Part shown: positions 33,068 through 42,405 of the stretch, piece by piece
Numbering within the stretch: position 1 is the stretch's first letter
Layout: each line of letters opens with the position of its first letter
Origin: an uncultured Collinsella sp.
GTDB lineage: Bacteria; Actinomycetota; Coriobacteriia; Coriobacteriales; Coriobacteriaceae
Reading direction: 5' to 3'
NCBI GenBank assembly: GCA_900540985.1
Contig: UQIC01000001.1
Span: forward strand, 67,862 to 131,861
Length of the DNA stretch: 64,000 nucleotides
Position numbers and translations under genes: made by a program
The notes under the pieces: generated by a model
Told to the model about the DNA's origin: nothing
What the model saw: the letters and a program-made list of their open reading frames with translations, nothing else
The model's database searches: none

Positions 33068-33484
33068 ATGGCCGAGGACAATAGGAATAAACCGCTGTAC
33101 ATGATCAGCGTGGCGGCCGAGTTGACCGGCATGCATCCGCAGACTCTGCGCGTCTACGAGTCCAAGGGCCTGGTGAACCCCCAGCGCTCGGGCGGCAACA
33201 CGCGTCTGTATTCGCGTGCCGATATCGAGCGCCTGGAGCTCATCAACCAGCTGACCGACGAGGGCATCAACCTTGCCGGCGTGGTGCGCATCCTCGATAT
33301 GAAGGAGCGTGCCGAGGAGCGCGAGCGCGAGAACGAAAAGCTTCGCGCCCGCGTGCGCCAGCTCGAGGACGAGCTGCACGAGTACAAGATGCAGAAGAAG
33401 ATCACCGCCCTGGCCCCGCGCGACGGCTCAGTCAACCCCGAGCAAGTCATGCGCAAACTTTTGGGCGCCGGCGGGGATTTGTAG
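33068..33484 (+). CDS. hspR: Heat-shock repressor HspR (MerR family)
   Basis: 138-residue MerR-type regulator with the HspR-like helix-turn-helix MHPQTLRVYESKGLVNPQRS and GGNTRLYSRADIERL, then a coiled coil. In actinobacteria HspR represses dnaK and clpB operons with DnaK as corepressor. The shared inverted repeat upstream of dnaK and clpB is the likely target here. The stop codon lies inside the first hairpin of the downstream repeat element. Confidence 0.95.
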   Translation: MAEDNRNKPLYMISVAAELTGMHPQTLRVYESKGLVNPQRSGGNTRLYSRADIERLELINQLTDEGINLAGVVRILDMKERAEERERENEKLRARVRQLEDELHEYKMQKKITALAPRDGSVNPEQVMRKLLGAGGDL

Positions 33485-33710
33485 TTACGCGGTTTTACCA
33501 AACCGCGTAACGGGCCGACGCTGCGCGCCGCCCAGAGCGACAATTTGTCATTCAAAAGGCAAGGCATGACCAGAAGGTCTATGCCTTGCCTTTTCCATGC
33601 CAACTTGTTCGCTCTGGACGCCGCTCGCTGTCCGTCCTCTGCCTGCGGCGTTGCCTTGCTCCGGATACGGTAGGGTAGTCATTGGGGACGTTCTTAAATG
33701 ACTAGTCGAA
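33483..33710. repeat. Structured intergenic repeat, copy B (related to 3109-3326)
   Basis: First hairpin GTTACGCGGTTT / AAACCGCGTAAC (33483-33494 / 33499-33510); outer stem CCAGAGCGACAA (33531-33542) with TTGTTCGCTCTGG (33604-33616); inner stem GGCAAGGCAT / ATGCCTTGCC (33557-33566 / 33580-33589) followed by TTTT; then TAGTCATTGGGGACG near 33676. Arm changes against copy A are compensated on the other arm. The inner hairpin probably terminates the dnaK operon. Confidence 0.8.
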
Positions 33711-33877
33711 AGGGACACTCTTGCACCAAATCTGCCGGCCCTCGCCGGGTTCGTACCTTACTTTACCGAGATAAAGTGAACGTGCAGATTCGTAACCCAC
33801 TCGCAACCGTTCTATGGCACGATATTGAACGAATGTATGCTATGCGCCCAAATCTTTTGGGCAGAGTGGGAGACAGT

Positions 33878-36178
33878 ATGGTTAAGCTGTACGAGGACGG
33901 CATCTACCTGCGCAGTGGCAGCGAGGTTGTGCCTGAGGCCGAGGCTGCCGAGCGCGGTATTACGCAGACGCCCGAGGATGCCAAGCGCGGCACCATCGCG
34001 TATTCGATCCTCCAGGCACACAATACGTCCGGCGACCCCGAGGCGCTCAAGATTCGCTTCGACGCCATGGCGAGCCACGACATCACCTTTGTCGGCATCA
34101 TCCAGACGGCGCGCGCCTCGGGCATGGAGCAGTTCCCGCTGCCCTACGTGCTCACCAACTGCCACAACTCGCTGTGCGCCGTGGGCGGCACCATCAACGA
34201 GGACGACCACGTCTTTGGTCTCTCGGCTGCCAAGAAGTACGGCGGCATCTTCGTCCCGCCGCACATCGCCGTCATCCACTCCTTTATGCGTGAGAATTTC
34301 GCCGGCTGTGGCAAGATGATCCTGGGCTCCGACTCGCACACCCGCTACGGCGCTCTGGGCACCATGGCCGTGGGCGAGGGCGGTGGCGAGCTGGCAAAGC
34401 AGCTGCTGCGCGACACCTACGATGTCGCCTATCCCGGCGTCGTTGCCATCTACCTCACGGGCGCTCCGCGCCCCGGCGTTGGCCCGCACGACGTGGCGCT
34501 CGCCATCATCCGTGCCGTCTTTGCCAAGGGTTACGTTAAGAACAAGGTTATGGAGTTCGTGGGCCCCGGTATCGCGAGCATGACGACCGACTACCGCAAC
34601 GGCGTCGACGTCATGACCACCGAGACCACCTGCCTGTCGAGCATCTGGGCCACCGACGAGGACACGCACGCGTTTTTGACCATGCACGGTCGCGGCGAGG
34701 ACTACCGCGAGCTCAAGCCCGCCGATGTTGCCTACTACGACGGCTGCGTCGAAGTCGATCTGTCGAGTATCAAGCCCATGATCGCGTTGCCGTTCCATCC
34801 TTCTAACGGCTTTGAGATCGACGAGCTCAACGAGAACCTCGAGGACATCCTGCATGAGGTGGAGCTCGAGGCCGCCAAGATCGGCGAGGGCAAGACGCAC
34901 TTTAGCCTGCTCGACAAGATCGTCGACGGCAAGCTGCACGTGCAGCAGGGCGTTATCGCCGGCTGCTCGGGCGGCAACTACGACTCCGTGGTCCAGGCTG
35001 CTCGCGTGCTCAAGGGCGCTAACACCGGCTGCGGCGAGTTCTCGCTGTCGGTCTATCCCACGAGCCAGCCCGTGGCACTCGAGCTTACACGCCGCGGCTA
35101 CATCTACGACCTTATGGAGGCCGGCGCGATTGTGCGCACGGCATTCTGCGGCCCGTGCTTCGGCGCCGGCGACACGCCTGCCAACAACGGCCTTTCGATC
35201 CGCCACACCACGCGCAACTTCCCCAATCGCGAGGGTTCCAAGCCGGGCAACGGTCAGCTGAGCGCCGTGGCCCTGATGGACGCCCGCTCCATTGCGGCGA
35301 CGGCTGCCAACGGCGGCGTCCTGACGCCGGCGACCGACCTGCCCGAGGAGACTTGGGACGAGGCCTGCGAGTACACCTTTGACGACGCGCCGTACAAGAA
35401 GCGCGTGTACTGGGGCTTTGGCAAGGCTGAGCCGGCCGACGAGCTGGTCGAGGGCCCCAACATCAAGCCGTGGCCCGCGATGGAGCCTCTCGGCGACGAC
35501 ATCCTGCTCAAGGTGTGCTCCAAGATCATGGACCCGGTCACCACGACCGACGAGCTCATTCCCTCGGGCGAGACGAGCTCCTTCCGCTCCAACCCGCTGG
35601 GTCTGGCCGAGTTTACGCTCGGCCGTCGCGACCCTGCCTACGTGGGCCGCTCCAAGGAGGTCGACGCCGTGGAGAAGCGCCGCGTTGCCGGTGAGTCCGC
35701 GGGCGATCTGTCCGCGCTCGATGCCGAGCTTGCCGGTGTGTTTGAGGCGCTGACTGGCGCGGGTGTCGCGGCCGATGCCAAGGCGACTGAGTACGGCTCC
35801 ATGCTCTATGCCAAGAAGCCCGGTGACGGTTCTGCCCGCGAGCAGGCCGCGAGCTGCCAGCGCGTAATTGGCGGCCTGGCCAACATCGTCCACGAGTACG
35901 CCACCAAGCGCTATCGCTCCAACGTGATGAACTGGGGCATGGTGCCCTTCCAGATGGAGGCCGAGCCCAGCTTTGAGGTGGGCGACTACGTCTTTGTGCC
36001 GGGTATCCGCGCCGCGCTCGATGGCGACCTGAAGGGCATCGCCGCCTACGTGGTGCGCGCCGATGGTGCGGTCGAGCAGATTGAGCTCTACATTGCCGAT
36101 ATGACGGCAGAGGAGCGTGCCATCGTCAAGGCCGGCTGCTTGATCAACTACAACAAGTTCAAGGCCGCTGCCGAGTAA
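33878..36178 (+). CDS. Aconitase-family hydratase (YbhJ-like)
   Basis: 766 residues from ATG 33878 (GGGAG upstream); in-frame sequence before it is not conserved-looking. Aconitase/homoaconitase features: TNCHNSLCAVGG, GSDSHTRYGALGTMAVGEGGGE, CGPCFGAGDTPANNGLSIRHTTRNFPNREGS and the swivelling C-terminal domain. Two of the cluster cysteines are in CGPC. Compared with citrate-cycle aconitase the order and length fit the uncharacterised YbhJ group, whose substrate is unknown; a role in citrate or methylcitrate metabolism is possible but not shown. Monocistronic, with its own strong terminator. Confidence 0.88.
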   Translation: MVKLYEDGIYLRSGSEVVPEAEAAERGITQTPEDAKRGTIAYSILQAHNTSGDPEALKIRFDAMASHDITFVGIIQTARASGMEQFPLPYVLTNCHNSLCAVGGTINEDDHVFGLSAAKKYGGIFVPPHIAVIHSFMRENFAGCGKMILGSDSHTRYGALGTMAVGEGGGELAKQLLRDTYDVAYPGVVAIYLTGAPRPGVGPHDVALAIIRAVFAKGYVKNKVMEFVGPGIASMTTDYRNGVDVMTTETTCLSSIWATDEDTHAFLTMHGRGEDYRELKPADVAYYDGCVEVDLSSIKPMIALPFHPSNGFEIDELNENLEDILHEVELEAAKIGEGKTHFSLLDKIVDGKLHVQQGVIAGCSGGNYDSVVQAARVLKGANTGCGEFSLSVYPTSQPVALELTRRGYIYDLMEAGAIVRTAFCGPCFGAGDTPANNGLSIRHTTRNFPNREGSKPGNGQLSAVALMDARSIAATAANGGVLTPATDLPEETWDEACEYTFDDAPYKKRVYWGFGKAEPADELVEGPNIKPWPAMEPLGDDILLKVCSKIMDPVTTTDELIPSGETSSFRSNPLGLAEFTLGRRDPAYVGRSKEVDAVEKRRVAGESAGDLSALDAELAGVFEALTGAGVAADAKATEYGSMLYAKKPGDGSAREQAASCQRVIGGLANIVHEYATKRYRSNVMNWGMVPFQMEAEPSFEVGDYVFVPGIRAALDGDLKGIAAYVVRADGAVEQIELYIADMTAEERAIVKAGCLINYNKFKAAAE

Positions 36179-36190
36179 CTCTGCTGTACG

Positions 36191-36260
36191 CCCCGGCCAC
36201 ACCTTTCCCTCGTGCTCACGCGCTTCGCGAGGGTCGCCCGAGGGAAAGGTGTGGCCGGGG
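36191..36260 (+). terminator. Long hairpin after the hydratase gene
   Basis: Perfect 22-bp arms beginning CCCCGGCCACACCTTTCCCT (36191-36212) and mirrored at 36239-36260; the loop contains a small GCGCTTCGCGA hairpin. No T-tract, so it may act as an mRNA end-protecting structure or intergenic repeat. Confidence 0.6.
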
Positions 36261-36346
36261 CTACCGCGACGTTCTCGTTGGGTCTTGAGGGGCGCTAAAA
36301 ATAGACTTGCTTGATGCTGCCTCTGTTAATGGGGCGGCCTTTTTTG

Positions 36347-36590
36347 TCGAAAACCACCACATTAGGGTCAGGCACCTTTGTGGCGGTCCCGTTTGTCTCG
36401 ACCTGTAACATCTGGGCCCCTATTTGACGAGCGGTTGTTGCAGATTGAGACAAACGATCGCCGCTGATCATTTCATCTCAATCTGTAACATCTAAGATCG
36501 AAAAGAGCCGCTAGATGTTACAGATCGAGACAGTCGAGTGCCAGAGTCGAAAACCACCACAAAGGGGCCTGTCCCTTTCGTGGTGGCGGG
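36347..36590. repeat. Composite palindromic repeat (ACCACCAC / GTAACATCTA family), left copy
   Basis: Contains the pair GTTTGTCTCGACCTGTAACA (36391-36410) with its mirror at 36436-36455, the pair TCTCAATCTGTAACATCTA (36476-36494) with mirror 36512-36530, and ACCACCACAAAGG-type palindromes at both ends. Same units in the same order occur at 37417-37601. Confidence 0.8.
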
Positions 36591-36642
36591 GGGGCGAGCT
36601 CGATGTTGCCGTGCTCGTTGAACGACATTCTAATGAGCGTCT

Positions 36643-37311
36643 CTACAGAATTTCATCTGGGCTGGCGGGTTTGGTTGTTTTGGGGATGCCGAGTTTGGAT
36701 GACGCGAAATCGTCAACATTGTCCTTAATTCCGTCTTTGGTGTAGACGGTGACCATATAGGTGCTGTGTCCGAATTCGCCCTTGTCGCGTGTTGCCCAGG
36801 CATCCCAGTAGGCGGCCCTGTTTCGCCCTTTGATTTTTCCGACACGGCGGAGTTCTGTTCGCTTTAATTTCTGGTTGCTATAGATGGTTCGACCGGCCTC
36901 CTCGGTGAGCCCGCACTGTCCAAGCATCTTGTCGAGGACTTGGTTCATGTGGCGCTCATCGGTGTTTGGTGCGTAGTCGTAGGCAAGGCCGATGGAGTCG
37001 AGTGGCTGGTCGTCGATTAGATAGTTTAGCGCCTGAGGTCCAAGGCAGAAATAGGGGGAGCATCCGTCGATCTGACCGAGCAACGGTAACTTGGACTGCC
37101 AAAGTCCGGTGGGAATTGCATATTCGTAGAACACGCCACGGCAGACAAAGGAGAGCGAGGTGGCACGCGAGCCGGCGTCGATCATCCCGCAAAGATCGAA
37201 GGGCGAGGCGATACCAAAAGAAAAGGGCGTGATGACGATAAGGAAGAGCATCACGATGGGTATGGCGAGAATGGCGATGACGTTGCGACCGGTGGAATGA
37301 GGCGGCTTCAT
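36643..37311 (-). CDS. Small membrane-anchored protein of unknown function
   Basis: 222 residues from ATG 37311 with GAGGAG upstream. One N-terminal membrane segment (VIAILAIPIVMLFLIVITPF, about 10-32) followed by an extracytoplasmic domain with four Cys (LCGMI, FVCRG, GCSPYFC, QCG), suggesting disulfides, and a C-terminal basic/Thr-rich part. No family recognised. It is flanked on both sides by same-orientation copies of one palindromic repeat family, an arrangement compatible with movement as a unit. Confidence 0.75.
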   Translation of the reverse strand: MKPPHSTGRNVIAILAIPIVMLFLIVITPFSFGIASPFDLCGMIDAGSRATSLSFVCRGVFYEYAIPTGLWQSKLPLLGQIDGCSPYFCLGPQALNYLIDDQPLDSIGLAYDYAPNTDERHMNQVLDKMLGQCGLTEEAGRTIYSNQKLKRTELRRVGKIKGRNRAAYWDAWATRDKGEFGHSTYMVTVYTKDGIKDNVDDFASSKLGIPKTTKPASPDEIL

Positions 37312-37416
37312 ATGCGCTCCTCGAGACAAAGATCTGTTGAGGATAGGCAGAAATGGATATGTTCAGAGAACAATTCAAGTTTAATCTCATGGCGCGAGAT
37401 GGTCGACCGTTAGCGT

Positions 37417-37601
37417 CGAAAACCACCACAAAGGTGCCTGTCCCCTTTGTGGTGGTTCTCGGTTTGTCTCGATTTGTAACAGATAGAGCTCTATTTGCCG
37501 AGTAGATGTTACAGATTGAGACAAACGGTTGCCACTGGTCATTTTCTCTCGATCTGTAACATCTAGGATCAAAAATGGCTGCTAGATGTTACAGATCGAG
37601 A
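37417..37601. repeat. Composite palindromic repeat (ACCACCAC / GTAACATCTA family), right copy
   Basis: ACCACCACAAAGG (37422-37434) pairs with 37444-37456; GTTTGTCTCGATTTGTAACA (37462-37481) pairs with 37507-37526; TCTCGATCTGTAACATCTAG (37547-37566) pairs perfectly with 37582-37601. Three nested or serial hairpins in about 190 bases. Confidence 0.85.
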
Positions 37602-37663
37602 TGGTAGTGCGCCTGGGCAGCGGCGGGCTGACATCTCAGTACCCTATCCATCAATCACTCAGA

Positions 37664-37690
37664 AAATCTTATATATAGAGACTTAGATTT
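37664..37690. promoter_or_regulatory. Proposed HspR operator upstream of clpB
   Basis: AAATCTTA, 11 bases, TTAGATTT, identical in half-sites and spacing to the site before dnaK. Located about 90 bases before the clpB start. Confidence 0.6.
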
Positions 37691-37779
37691 GTGTATAAGA
37701 TTGTACAAAGCTGGCAACAATACTTCTCGAACAACGTGAAGCCGCCCCGTAGGGCGGCCACCCCAAGAGAGGTGATTCC

Positions 37780-40407
37780 ATGAGAATCGATAAGCTAGCA
37801 ATGACGTCGCGCGAGGCGCTGCAGACCGCCATGAGCACGGCTGCCGATGCGCAGGCCGGCGCGGTGGAGCCGATTCATCTGCTGTCTGCCCTGCTCGGTG
37901 CCGGCGAGCGCAATATCTCCGTGATCATCGAGCGCATCGGTGCCGACCCGGCTCAGCTCGCACGCTCCACACAGGATGCCATCGACCACGCGCCCAAGGT
38001 TTCGGGCGAGGGCCAGCAGATGGGCCTGTCCAACGAGCTCGTCCGCGTCATCGAAAAGGCCGAGAAGAAGGCCACCAAGATGGGCGACAGCTTTGTGGTG
38101 ACTGAGCATCTGCTGATGGCGCTTGCCGAGGACAAGGGCGAGGCGGGCCGCGTTCTGCGCGACGCAGGCGTCACCAAGGAGCGCATCGAGCAGGTCTACG
38201 AGGAGCTGCGTGGCGATGACCGCGTGACGTCTGCCGAGGACAAGACCCAGTTTGAGGCGCTGGAGCAGTACGGACGCAACATCTGCGATCTTGCCCGCGC
38301 CGGCAAGCTCGACCCTGTCATCGGCCGTACCGACGAGATTCGTCGTACCATCCAGGTCCTGTCCCGTCGCACCAAGAACAACCCCGTGCTCATCGGCGAG
38401 CCGGGCGTGGGTAAAACTGCCATCGTCGAGGGCATCGCCCAGCGTATCGTGGCCGGCGACGTGCCGAGCACCCTGCGCGACCGCGACCTCATCGAGCTCG
38501 ACATGAGCGCGCTGGTCGCCGGCGCCAAGTACCGTGGTGAGTTCGAGGACCGCTTGAAGGCCGTGCTCAAGGAAGTGCAAAAATCGGAAGGCAAGGTCAT
38601 CCTGTTCATCGATGAGCTCCACACCATCGTGGGCGCGGGTGCCACCGAGGGCTCCATGGACGCCGGCAACATCCTCAAGCCTGCGCTCGCCCGTGGCGAC
38701 CTGCATGCGATCGGCGCGACCACGCTCGACGAATACCGCAAGTACATCGAGAAGGACGCGGCGCTCGCCCGTCGTTTCCAGACCGTGATGGTCAGCGAGC
38801 CCACCGTCGAGGACACCATTTCGATCCTGCGTGGCTTGAAGGAGAAGTACGAGATCTTCCACGGCGTGCATATCACCGATAGCGCGCTCGTGGCAGCTGC
38901 CGACCTCTCCGATCGCTACATCGCCGACCGTTTCCTGCCCGACAAGGCCATCGACCTGGTCGATGAGGCGGCAAGCCGCCTGCGCATGGAGCTCGACAGC
39001 ATGCCGGTCGAGATCGATGCCACCACGCGTCAGCTCACCCAGCTGCAGATCGAGGAGCAGGCACTCATGAAGGAGACCGACGACGCTTCCAAGGAGCGTC
39101 TGGAGGCCTTGCGCCAGGAGATTGCCGAGGTTCAGGAAAAGCTCAACGTGCAAAAGGCCGGCTGGCTCAACCAGAAGAACGCCATCGACCACGTGCAGGA
39201 GCTCAAGGGCCAGCTCGATGAGGCCAAGAGCGAAGAGGAGCGCGCGACGCGCAATGGCGACCTGGGCCGTGCGTCCGAGCTGCGCTACTCCGTGATCCCG
39301 GGCTTGCAGCAGCAGATTCAGGATTCCGAGGCCGCGCTCGAGGCGCAAAAGCAGCAGGACGGCGAGGGCCTGAACGAGCAGGTGACCTCCGATGAGATCG
39401 CCGAGGTCGTGAGCGCTTGGACCGGTGTGCCCGTCTCCAAGATGATGCAGGGCGAGCTCGACAAGCTGAAGGGCCTGGAGGGCGAGCTGCATAAGCGCGT
39501 CATCGGCCAGGACGAGGCGGTCTCCGCTGTCGCCGCGGCCGTGCGTCGCAGCCGTGCGGGTCTCTCCGATCCGGACAAGCCCATCGGCAGCTTCTTCTTC
39601 CTGGGCCCCACCGGCGTGGGCAAGACCGAGCTCGCCAAGGCGCTGGCCGAGTGCCTGTTCGATGACGAGCGTGCGCTCGTGCGTATCGACATGTCTGAGT
39701 ACATGGAGAAGTTCAGCGTCCAGCGTCTGATCGGTGCGCCTCCGGGATACGTGGGCTACGACGAGGGCGGCCAGCTCACCGAGGCCGTGCGCCGTCGTCC
39801 GTACTCCGTGATCTTGCTCGACGAGATGGAGAAGGCCCATCCGGATGTTTTCAACGTGCTGCTGCAGGTGCTTGACGACGGCCGTCTGACTGACGGTCAG
39901 GGTCGCCAGGTGTCCTTCAAGAACACGATCATCATCATGACGTCTAACGTGGGTTCCAAGGCCATCGCCGAGCTTTCCGGCAAGGACGAGGAGGAGATGC
40001 GCCATCAGGTCAACGCGGCCATGGCTCAGACCTTCCGCCCCGAGTTCCTCAACCGTATCGACGATATCGTGGTGTTCCATCCGCTCGGCATGGCGCAGAT
40101 CGAGAAGATCGTCGACATCCAGCTCGCCGACGTCCGCGCGCGTCTGGCCAAGGAGCGCATGACGCTTGCCATCACCCCGGCGGCCAAGCAGATGCTCGCC
40201 GTGGGCGGCCTGGACCCGGTCTTTGGCGCCCGTCCGCTTAAGCGTCTGGTCCAGCGCGAGGTCGTGGATGCCATCGCCGCCGCTATCATCGACGGCACGG
40301 TGCGCGAGGGCGATCAGGTGACGGTCGATATCGACAAGGACGGCGGCTTTACCGTCGTGCGCGACAACACGCCGGCGGCCACCTACGAGGTCCCCGACGC
40401 CGAGTAG
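37780..40407 (+). CDS. clpB: Disaggregase ClpB
   Basis: 875-residue Hsp100. N-terminal double Clp-N domain, NBD1 with Walker A GEPGVGKT at about 206, a coiled-coil middle domain (about 400-520, LNVQKAGWLNQKNAIDHVQE), NBD2 with GPTGVGKTE at about 609 and the C-terminal D2-small domain. Extracts proteins from aggregates together with DnaK. RBS GAGAGGTG. Single gene under the proposed HspR site. Confidence 0.99.
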   Translation: MRIDKLAMTSREALQTAMSTAADAQAGAVEPIHLLSALLGAGERNISVIIERIGADPAQLARSTQDAIDHAPKVSGEGQQMGLSNELVRVIEKAEKKATKMGDSFVVTEHLLMALAEDKGEAGRVLRDAGVTKERIEQVYEELRGDDRVTSAEDKTQFEALEQYGRNICDLARAGKLDPVIGRTDEIRRTIQVLSRRTKNNPVLIGEPGVGKTAIVEGIAQRIVAGDVPSTLRDRDLIELDMSALVAGAKYRGEFEDRLKAVLKEVQKSEGKVILFIDELHTIVGAGATEGSMDAGNILKPALARGDLHAIGATTLDEYRKYIEKDAALARRFQTVMVSEPTVEDTISILRGLKEKYEIFHGVHITDSALVAAADLSDRYIADRFLPDKAIDLVDEAASRLRMELDSMPVEIDATTRQLTQLQIEEQALMKETDDASKERLEALRQEIAEVQEKLNVQKAGWLNQKNAIDHVQELKGQLDEAKSEEERATRNGDLGRASELRYSVIPGLQQQIQDSEAALEAQKQQDGEGLNEQVTSDEIAEVVSAWTGVPVSKMMQGELDKLKGLEGELHKRVIGQDEAVSAVAAAVRRSRAGLSDPDKPIGSFFFLGPTGVGKTELAKALAECLFDDERALVRIDMSEYMEKFSVQRLIGAPPGYVGYDEGGQLTEAVRRRPYSVILLDEMEKAHPDVFNVLLQVLDDGRLTDGQGRQVSFKNTIIIMTSNVGSKAIAELSGKDEEEMRHQVNAAMAQTFRPEFLNRIDDIVVFHPLGMAQIEKIVDIQLADVRARLAKERMTLAITPAAKQMLAVGGLDPVFGARPLKRLVQREVVDAIAAAIIDGTVREGDQVTVDIDKDGGFTVVRDNTPAATYEVPDAE

Positions 40408-40452
40408 ATTTATGGGACATGCCTTAAAATCTGCCAGCCGTCTCTAAACGCC

Positions 40453-40490
40453 AAGGGCGGCGGACCCAATTGGGTCCGCCGCCCTTTTTC
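40453..40490 (+). terminator. Terminator after clpB
   Basis: Perfect palindrome AAGGGCGGCGGACCCA / its complement with almost no loop, followed by TTTTTC. Confidence 0.92.
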
Positions 40491-40539
40491 GTGCGACAAT
40501 CGATAATGTTGAACGGATGCGATGCAAGGAGCTATGCAG

Positions 40540-40734
40540 ATGAAAGACGAGAACAAGACGAACGCACCGGCGGCTGAGATAGCGTCCGCCGCACCAAGGC
40601 CCGCGCCGAAACCGGCGCCCAAGCCGTGCGACCCCTACATCCGTGCCGAGAACGAGGACGATGACGGCTACGATCCCTACAGCGATCGTCGCCCCGAGCG
40701 CGAGCCGCTGTTCGAAGCCGACCCCTGGCGCTAG
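40540..40734 (+). CDS. Small acidic proline-rich protein
   Basis: 64 residues from ATG 40540 with AAGGAG at eight bases. Pro/Ala/Lys repeat (RPAPKPAPKPCDPYIRAENE) followed by an acidic Asp/Tyr-rich tail (EDDDGYDPYSDRRPEREPLF). Probably disordered; no family recognised. It sits between the clpB terminator and a GC hairpin. Coding status is supported mainly by the ribosome site and composition. Confidence 0.55.
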   Translation: MKDENKTNAPAAEIASAAPRPAPKPAPKPCDPYIRAENEDDDGYDPYSDRRPEREPLFEADPWR

Positions 40735-40767
40735 TTGCATCAAGTAGCTAATTTGGCGATGATTTTC

Positions 40768-40799
40768 TGGGACGGGGTAGTCAAAAAAGCCCCGTCCCA
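40768..40799 (+). terminator. Hairpin after the small acidic protein gene
   Basis: TGGGACGGGG / CCCCGTCCCA with a 12-base loop; no clear T-tract. Confidence 0.5.
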
Positions 40800-40911
40800 A
40801 ATCGACTGTCCAGGGAGTCGCATTCGAGCTTGGTTGTCCTCTCAGCCACTCGATATCCTTCGGAGCAATAACAGTGAAAAAACTTGCTTAAGTGTTAATC
40901 AAGCTACACAC

Positions 40912-40971
40912 AATCTTGCTCTCTAATTAATCAAGAATCAGTATAATTTTGATTAGCTAGAGAGCAAGATT
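40912..40971. promoter_or_regulatory. 23-bp-arm palindrome with TATAAT in its centre
   Basis: Arm AATCTTGCTCTCTAATTAAT... (40912-40934) is mirrored at 40949-40971 with two mismatches; the 14-base centre holds TATAAT at 40942-40947. The start codon of the ATPase lies nine bases after the right arm. A promoter embedded in an operator is the simplest reading. Confidence 0.65.
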
Positions 40972-40979
40972 GGAGAATC

Positions 40980-42332
40980 ATGGCATTCAACGACTTGATC
41001 GCCCAGAAAATAAAGGACTTTGAACAGCAGGGGGTTCCGCAGGTCTTTGAGCGAGACCTTGATCTAGGAAACCCACAGGAGCCAAAGCGCGACAACATCG
41101 TAAATGTGATTGTGGGGGCCCGCCGTTGTGGAAAGACGTATCGCCTGTATCAGGAGATGCGGCGGCTTCAGAGCCGGGGCGTCGAGCTTGACCGGATGCT
41201 TTACTTCAATTTTGAGGATGAGCGCTTGCGCCCGTATGAGCCATCGCTACTGGCGGACGTGCTCGACACGTTCTATGCACTGTATCCTGTTGCTCGAACC
41301 GAGGGCGCTTACATTTTCTTTGACGAGATCCAGGAAATTCCCGAATGGGGTGCGTTTCTGCGGCGTGTAGTCGATACGGAGAAAGCGACCGTCTATGTGA
41401 CGGGATCTTCTTCCAAGATGCTGTCCTCAGAACTTAAGAGCGAGTTCAGGGGTCGTTCTCTTGTGCGAGAGCTTTTTCCGTTGAGTTTTTCGGAATACGT
41501 TCGATATAAGACGGGGAGCGTCCCCGAGCCAGATGCGACCTTTTCCCCGAGCGATGCAGCGCTGCTTCGACATCATCTGATCGGGTATCTTGAACAAGGG
41601 GGATTCATCGCGACACTTGAGCAGACGCCTGCAGACGCGATTCAGCTGCTACAGGAATATGCTTCGCGAACGGTCGCCATGGACGTCGTTGAACGTTACG
41701 ACGTCAAGAACCCTCGCCTGGCATCGCTGTTCTTGACGCGGTGTATGGCATCTTCGGGACGAGAGCTGTCAGTGAACAAAGTGTACAACGAGTTCAAGAG
41801 CAGACAGATACCCGTCAGTCGTAATTCGCTCAGCGACTTACTTGAGTATTATGAGGACGCCTACCTGTTATTTTCTGTGCCGGAGTTCACGCGTTCACTG
41901 GCAAATAACATGCGGTCTGCGTCTAAGGTCTACGCTGTCGACCCTGCGATGTTTGGAGCATTCTCTCCCGCATCGGCATTGGACCAGGGCCAGAGGCTCG
42001 AGACCGCAGTGTTCAATGCGCTAAGAAGAAGGACTCCCGCGGTGAGGACCGGCTCGGTCTGCCGCCTGCTAATCAAAGAGAAGAGCAAAAGCCATGAGGT
42101 GGACTTTGTGGCTGGGGATGCGCTTCTCATGCGGGCTTATAGCCTGATTCAGGTGAGTGCGGATATGGCAAGTGAGAAAACGCGCGAGCGCGAAATCGCC
42201 GCGCTTGATGCCTCGATGGCCCAGTTTGATCTTGGCGAGTCGGCAATCGTTACCATGGATGAACAGACCGATATTCCATGCGAGCACGGTGTGGTACACG
42301 TTATGCCCGCATGGAAGTGGCTCCTTGCCTAA
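40980..42332 (+). CDS. ATPase of the AAA_14/DUF4143 type
   Basis: 450 residues. Walker A GARRCGKT near 47, Walker B IFFDEIQEIPEWGAFLRRV, the sensor strand VYVTGSSSKML, and RGRSLVRELFPLSFSEYV typical of AAA_14 proteins. The C-terminal domain (SHEVDFVAGDALL, LIQVSADMA) is the DUF4143-like, endonuclease-fold part; its usual ExK reads EVDFV...QVS, possibly degenerate. Function unknown in the family. Solitary gene under the palindrome at 40912, second of its type in the window. Confidence 0.88.
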   Translation: MAFNDLIAQKIKDFEQQGVPQVFERDLDLGNPQEPKRDNIVNVIVGARRCGKTYRLYQEMRRLQSRGVELDRMLYFNFEDERLRPYEPSLLADVLDTFYALYPVARTEGAYIFFDEIQEIPEWGAFLRRVVDTEKATVYVTGSSSKMLSSELKSEFRGRSLVRELFPLSFSEYVRYKTGSVPEPDATFSPSDAALLRHHLIGYLEQGGFIATLEQTPADAIQLLQEYASRTVAMDVVERYDVKNPRLASLFLTRCMASSGRELSVNKVYNEFKSRQIPVSRNSLSDLLEYYEDAYLLFSVPEFTRSLANNMRSASKVYAVDPAMFGAFSPASALDQGQRLETAVFNALRRRTPAVRTGSVCRLLIKEKSKSHEVDFVAGDALLMRAYSLIQVSADMASEKTREREIAALDASMAQFDLGESAIVTMDEQTDIPCEHGVVHVMPAWKWLLA

Positions 42333-42405
42333 TCATCTATGGGCCTGTGGGGTCAGGACCTCCTGGCTCCTTCATCACGGTTGGGGAGCATCTTGCTGCG
42401 CCAGG

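Noticed and set aside
33812..36202. 796-codon open frame opposite the hydratase gene
   Set aside because: Same GC-shadow effect, with no domain-like sequence and no ribosome site.
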